Source: Planctomycetota bacterium
Lineage (GTDB): Bacteria > Planctomycetota > Phycisphaerae > UBA1845
Reading direction: 5' to 3'
NCBI GenBank assembly: GCA_022561255.1
Contig: JADFRO010000217.1
Location: 1-5,629, forward strand
DNA length: 5,629 nt
The position numbers were made by a program, and so were the translations under genes. Below, piece after piece: positions 5,259 through 5,629 of the stretch. Numbering within the stretch: the first letter of the stretch is position 1; the number at the start of each line of letters is the position of its first letter. A model generated the notes under the pieces. That model had not been told where the DNA came from and ran no database searches. It was given only the letters and a program-made list of their open reading frames with translations.

Positions 5259-5629
5259 TCATCTCGCCGAGGTACGTTTGTCCACAACCACCCGACCGGC
5301 CTGGATAACGAGCTGGATCTTCCCAATGTCAGTGATCTGCTCCCATGGCTGGCCCTCGACGAGTACGAGGTCGGCTAGTTTGTTGGGCTCGACCGTGCCC
5401 AAGTCTTTGTCAACGCGGAGTGCACGAGCTGCGTCCCCCGTTGCGCTCAGAAGGGCTTCGCCGGGCGTGAGTCCAGCCTGGACGAGGAGTTCCAGTTCGC
5501 GATGCACGCTGCGACCGAAGATCATCTTCGGATTATTCGTGTCTGTGCCGGTTCCGATACGGACACCGCCTTCCTTTGCGGCTTTCACATTGTCCAAGTA
5601 TGTCTCCATCAAGTCTGGATCGATGTGGA
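5259..5629 (-). CDS. Amidohydrolase, C-terminal part
   Basis: This is the last 123 or so residues of a metal-dependent amidohydrolase of the imidazolonepropionase-like group, which hydrolyses C-N bonds in cyclic or acyl-amino substrates; the substrate cannot be inferred. The frame is open to the right edge, so the N-terminal part with the H-x-H metal ligands lies outside the window. Visible signatures are the conserved catalytic/metal Asp in GVRIGTGTDT, the helix FGRSVHRELELLVQAGLTP with EALLSATGDAARAL after it, and the final beta-sandwich segment GTVEPNKLADLVLVEGQP, ending in VIQAGRVVVD. The apparent start near 5612 is only an internal TTG codon. The stop (TGA, 5261-5259) overlaps as ATGA an in-frame ATG of the open frame that continues into the HEAT-repeat gene. 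Whether the mature protein is exported cannot be seen. Confidence 0.88.
   Translation of the reverse strand, partial: HIDPDLMETYLDNVKAAKEGGVRIGTGTDTNNPKMIFGRSVHRELELLVQAGLTPGEALLSATGDAARALRVDKDLGTVEPNKLADLVLVEGQPWEQITDIGKIQLVIQAGRVVVDKRTSAR

Noticed and set aside
1..5629. CRISPR array, tRNA or rRNA gene, transposase or toxin-antitoxin pair
   Set aside because: I saw no regularly spaced direct repeats, no tRNA-like cloverleaf, no rRNA core sequence and no transposase, integrase or toxin motif on either strand.

Overview
This 5.6 kb window comes from a GC-rich bacterial chromosome. No gene is taxonomically decisive. A sugar-nucleotide/glycosyltransferase pair, a large exported HEAT-repeat protein carrying a W-x-x-W-W-D-x-x-K stretch, and an imidazolonepropionase-like amidohydrolase together fit a planctomycete or a related environmental lineage. 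That placement is inference, at low to moderate confidence.

Layout. Positions 1-265 hold no gene I can defend, but they are unusually rich in inverted repeats: a small hairpin at the left edge, a nested multi-helix element at 66-181, and a hairpin with a T-tract at 198-237 that reads as an intrinsic terminator on the minus strand. An AT-rich patch (about 260-330) carries two perfect palindromes and a possible minus-strand promoter. Positions 266-1513 (+) encode a family 2 glycosyltransferase whose first ~55 residues do not look like that family, followed by a C-terminal Rossmann-like domain. After 40 bases comes an intact GDP-mannose 4,6-dehydratase (1554-2582, +). A 148-base convergent intergenic region (2583-2730) holds two inverted repeats. 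A secreted or periplasmic HEAT-repeat protein follows on the minus strand (2731-4989), preceded by a 269-base spacer with a candidate promoter. The right edge cuts through the C-terminal third of an amidohydrolase (5259-5629, -).

How the genes work together. The two plus-strand genes form a probable surface-polysaccharide operon: the dehydratase makes GDP-4-keto-6-deoxy-mannose and a glycosyltransferase lies just upstream. No reductase, epimerase or aminotransferase that would finish a GDP-6-deoxyhexose is present, and the dehydratase ends against a convergent gene, so that partner must be elsewhere. The two minus-strand genes are codirectional but functionally unrelated as far as can be seen.

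The least explained part is positions 1-440. The glycosyltransferase's missing nucleotide-binding N-terminus, the abrupt AT-rich patch, and a dense set of palindromes and hairpins on the opposite strand meet there. The window gives no firm evidence of a new defence or mobile system.
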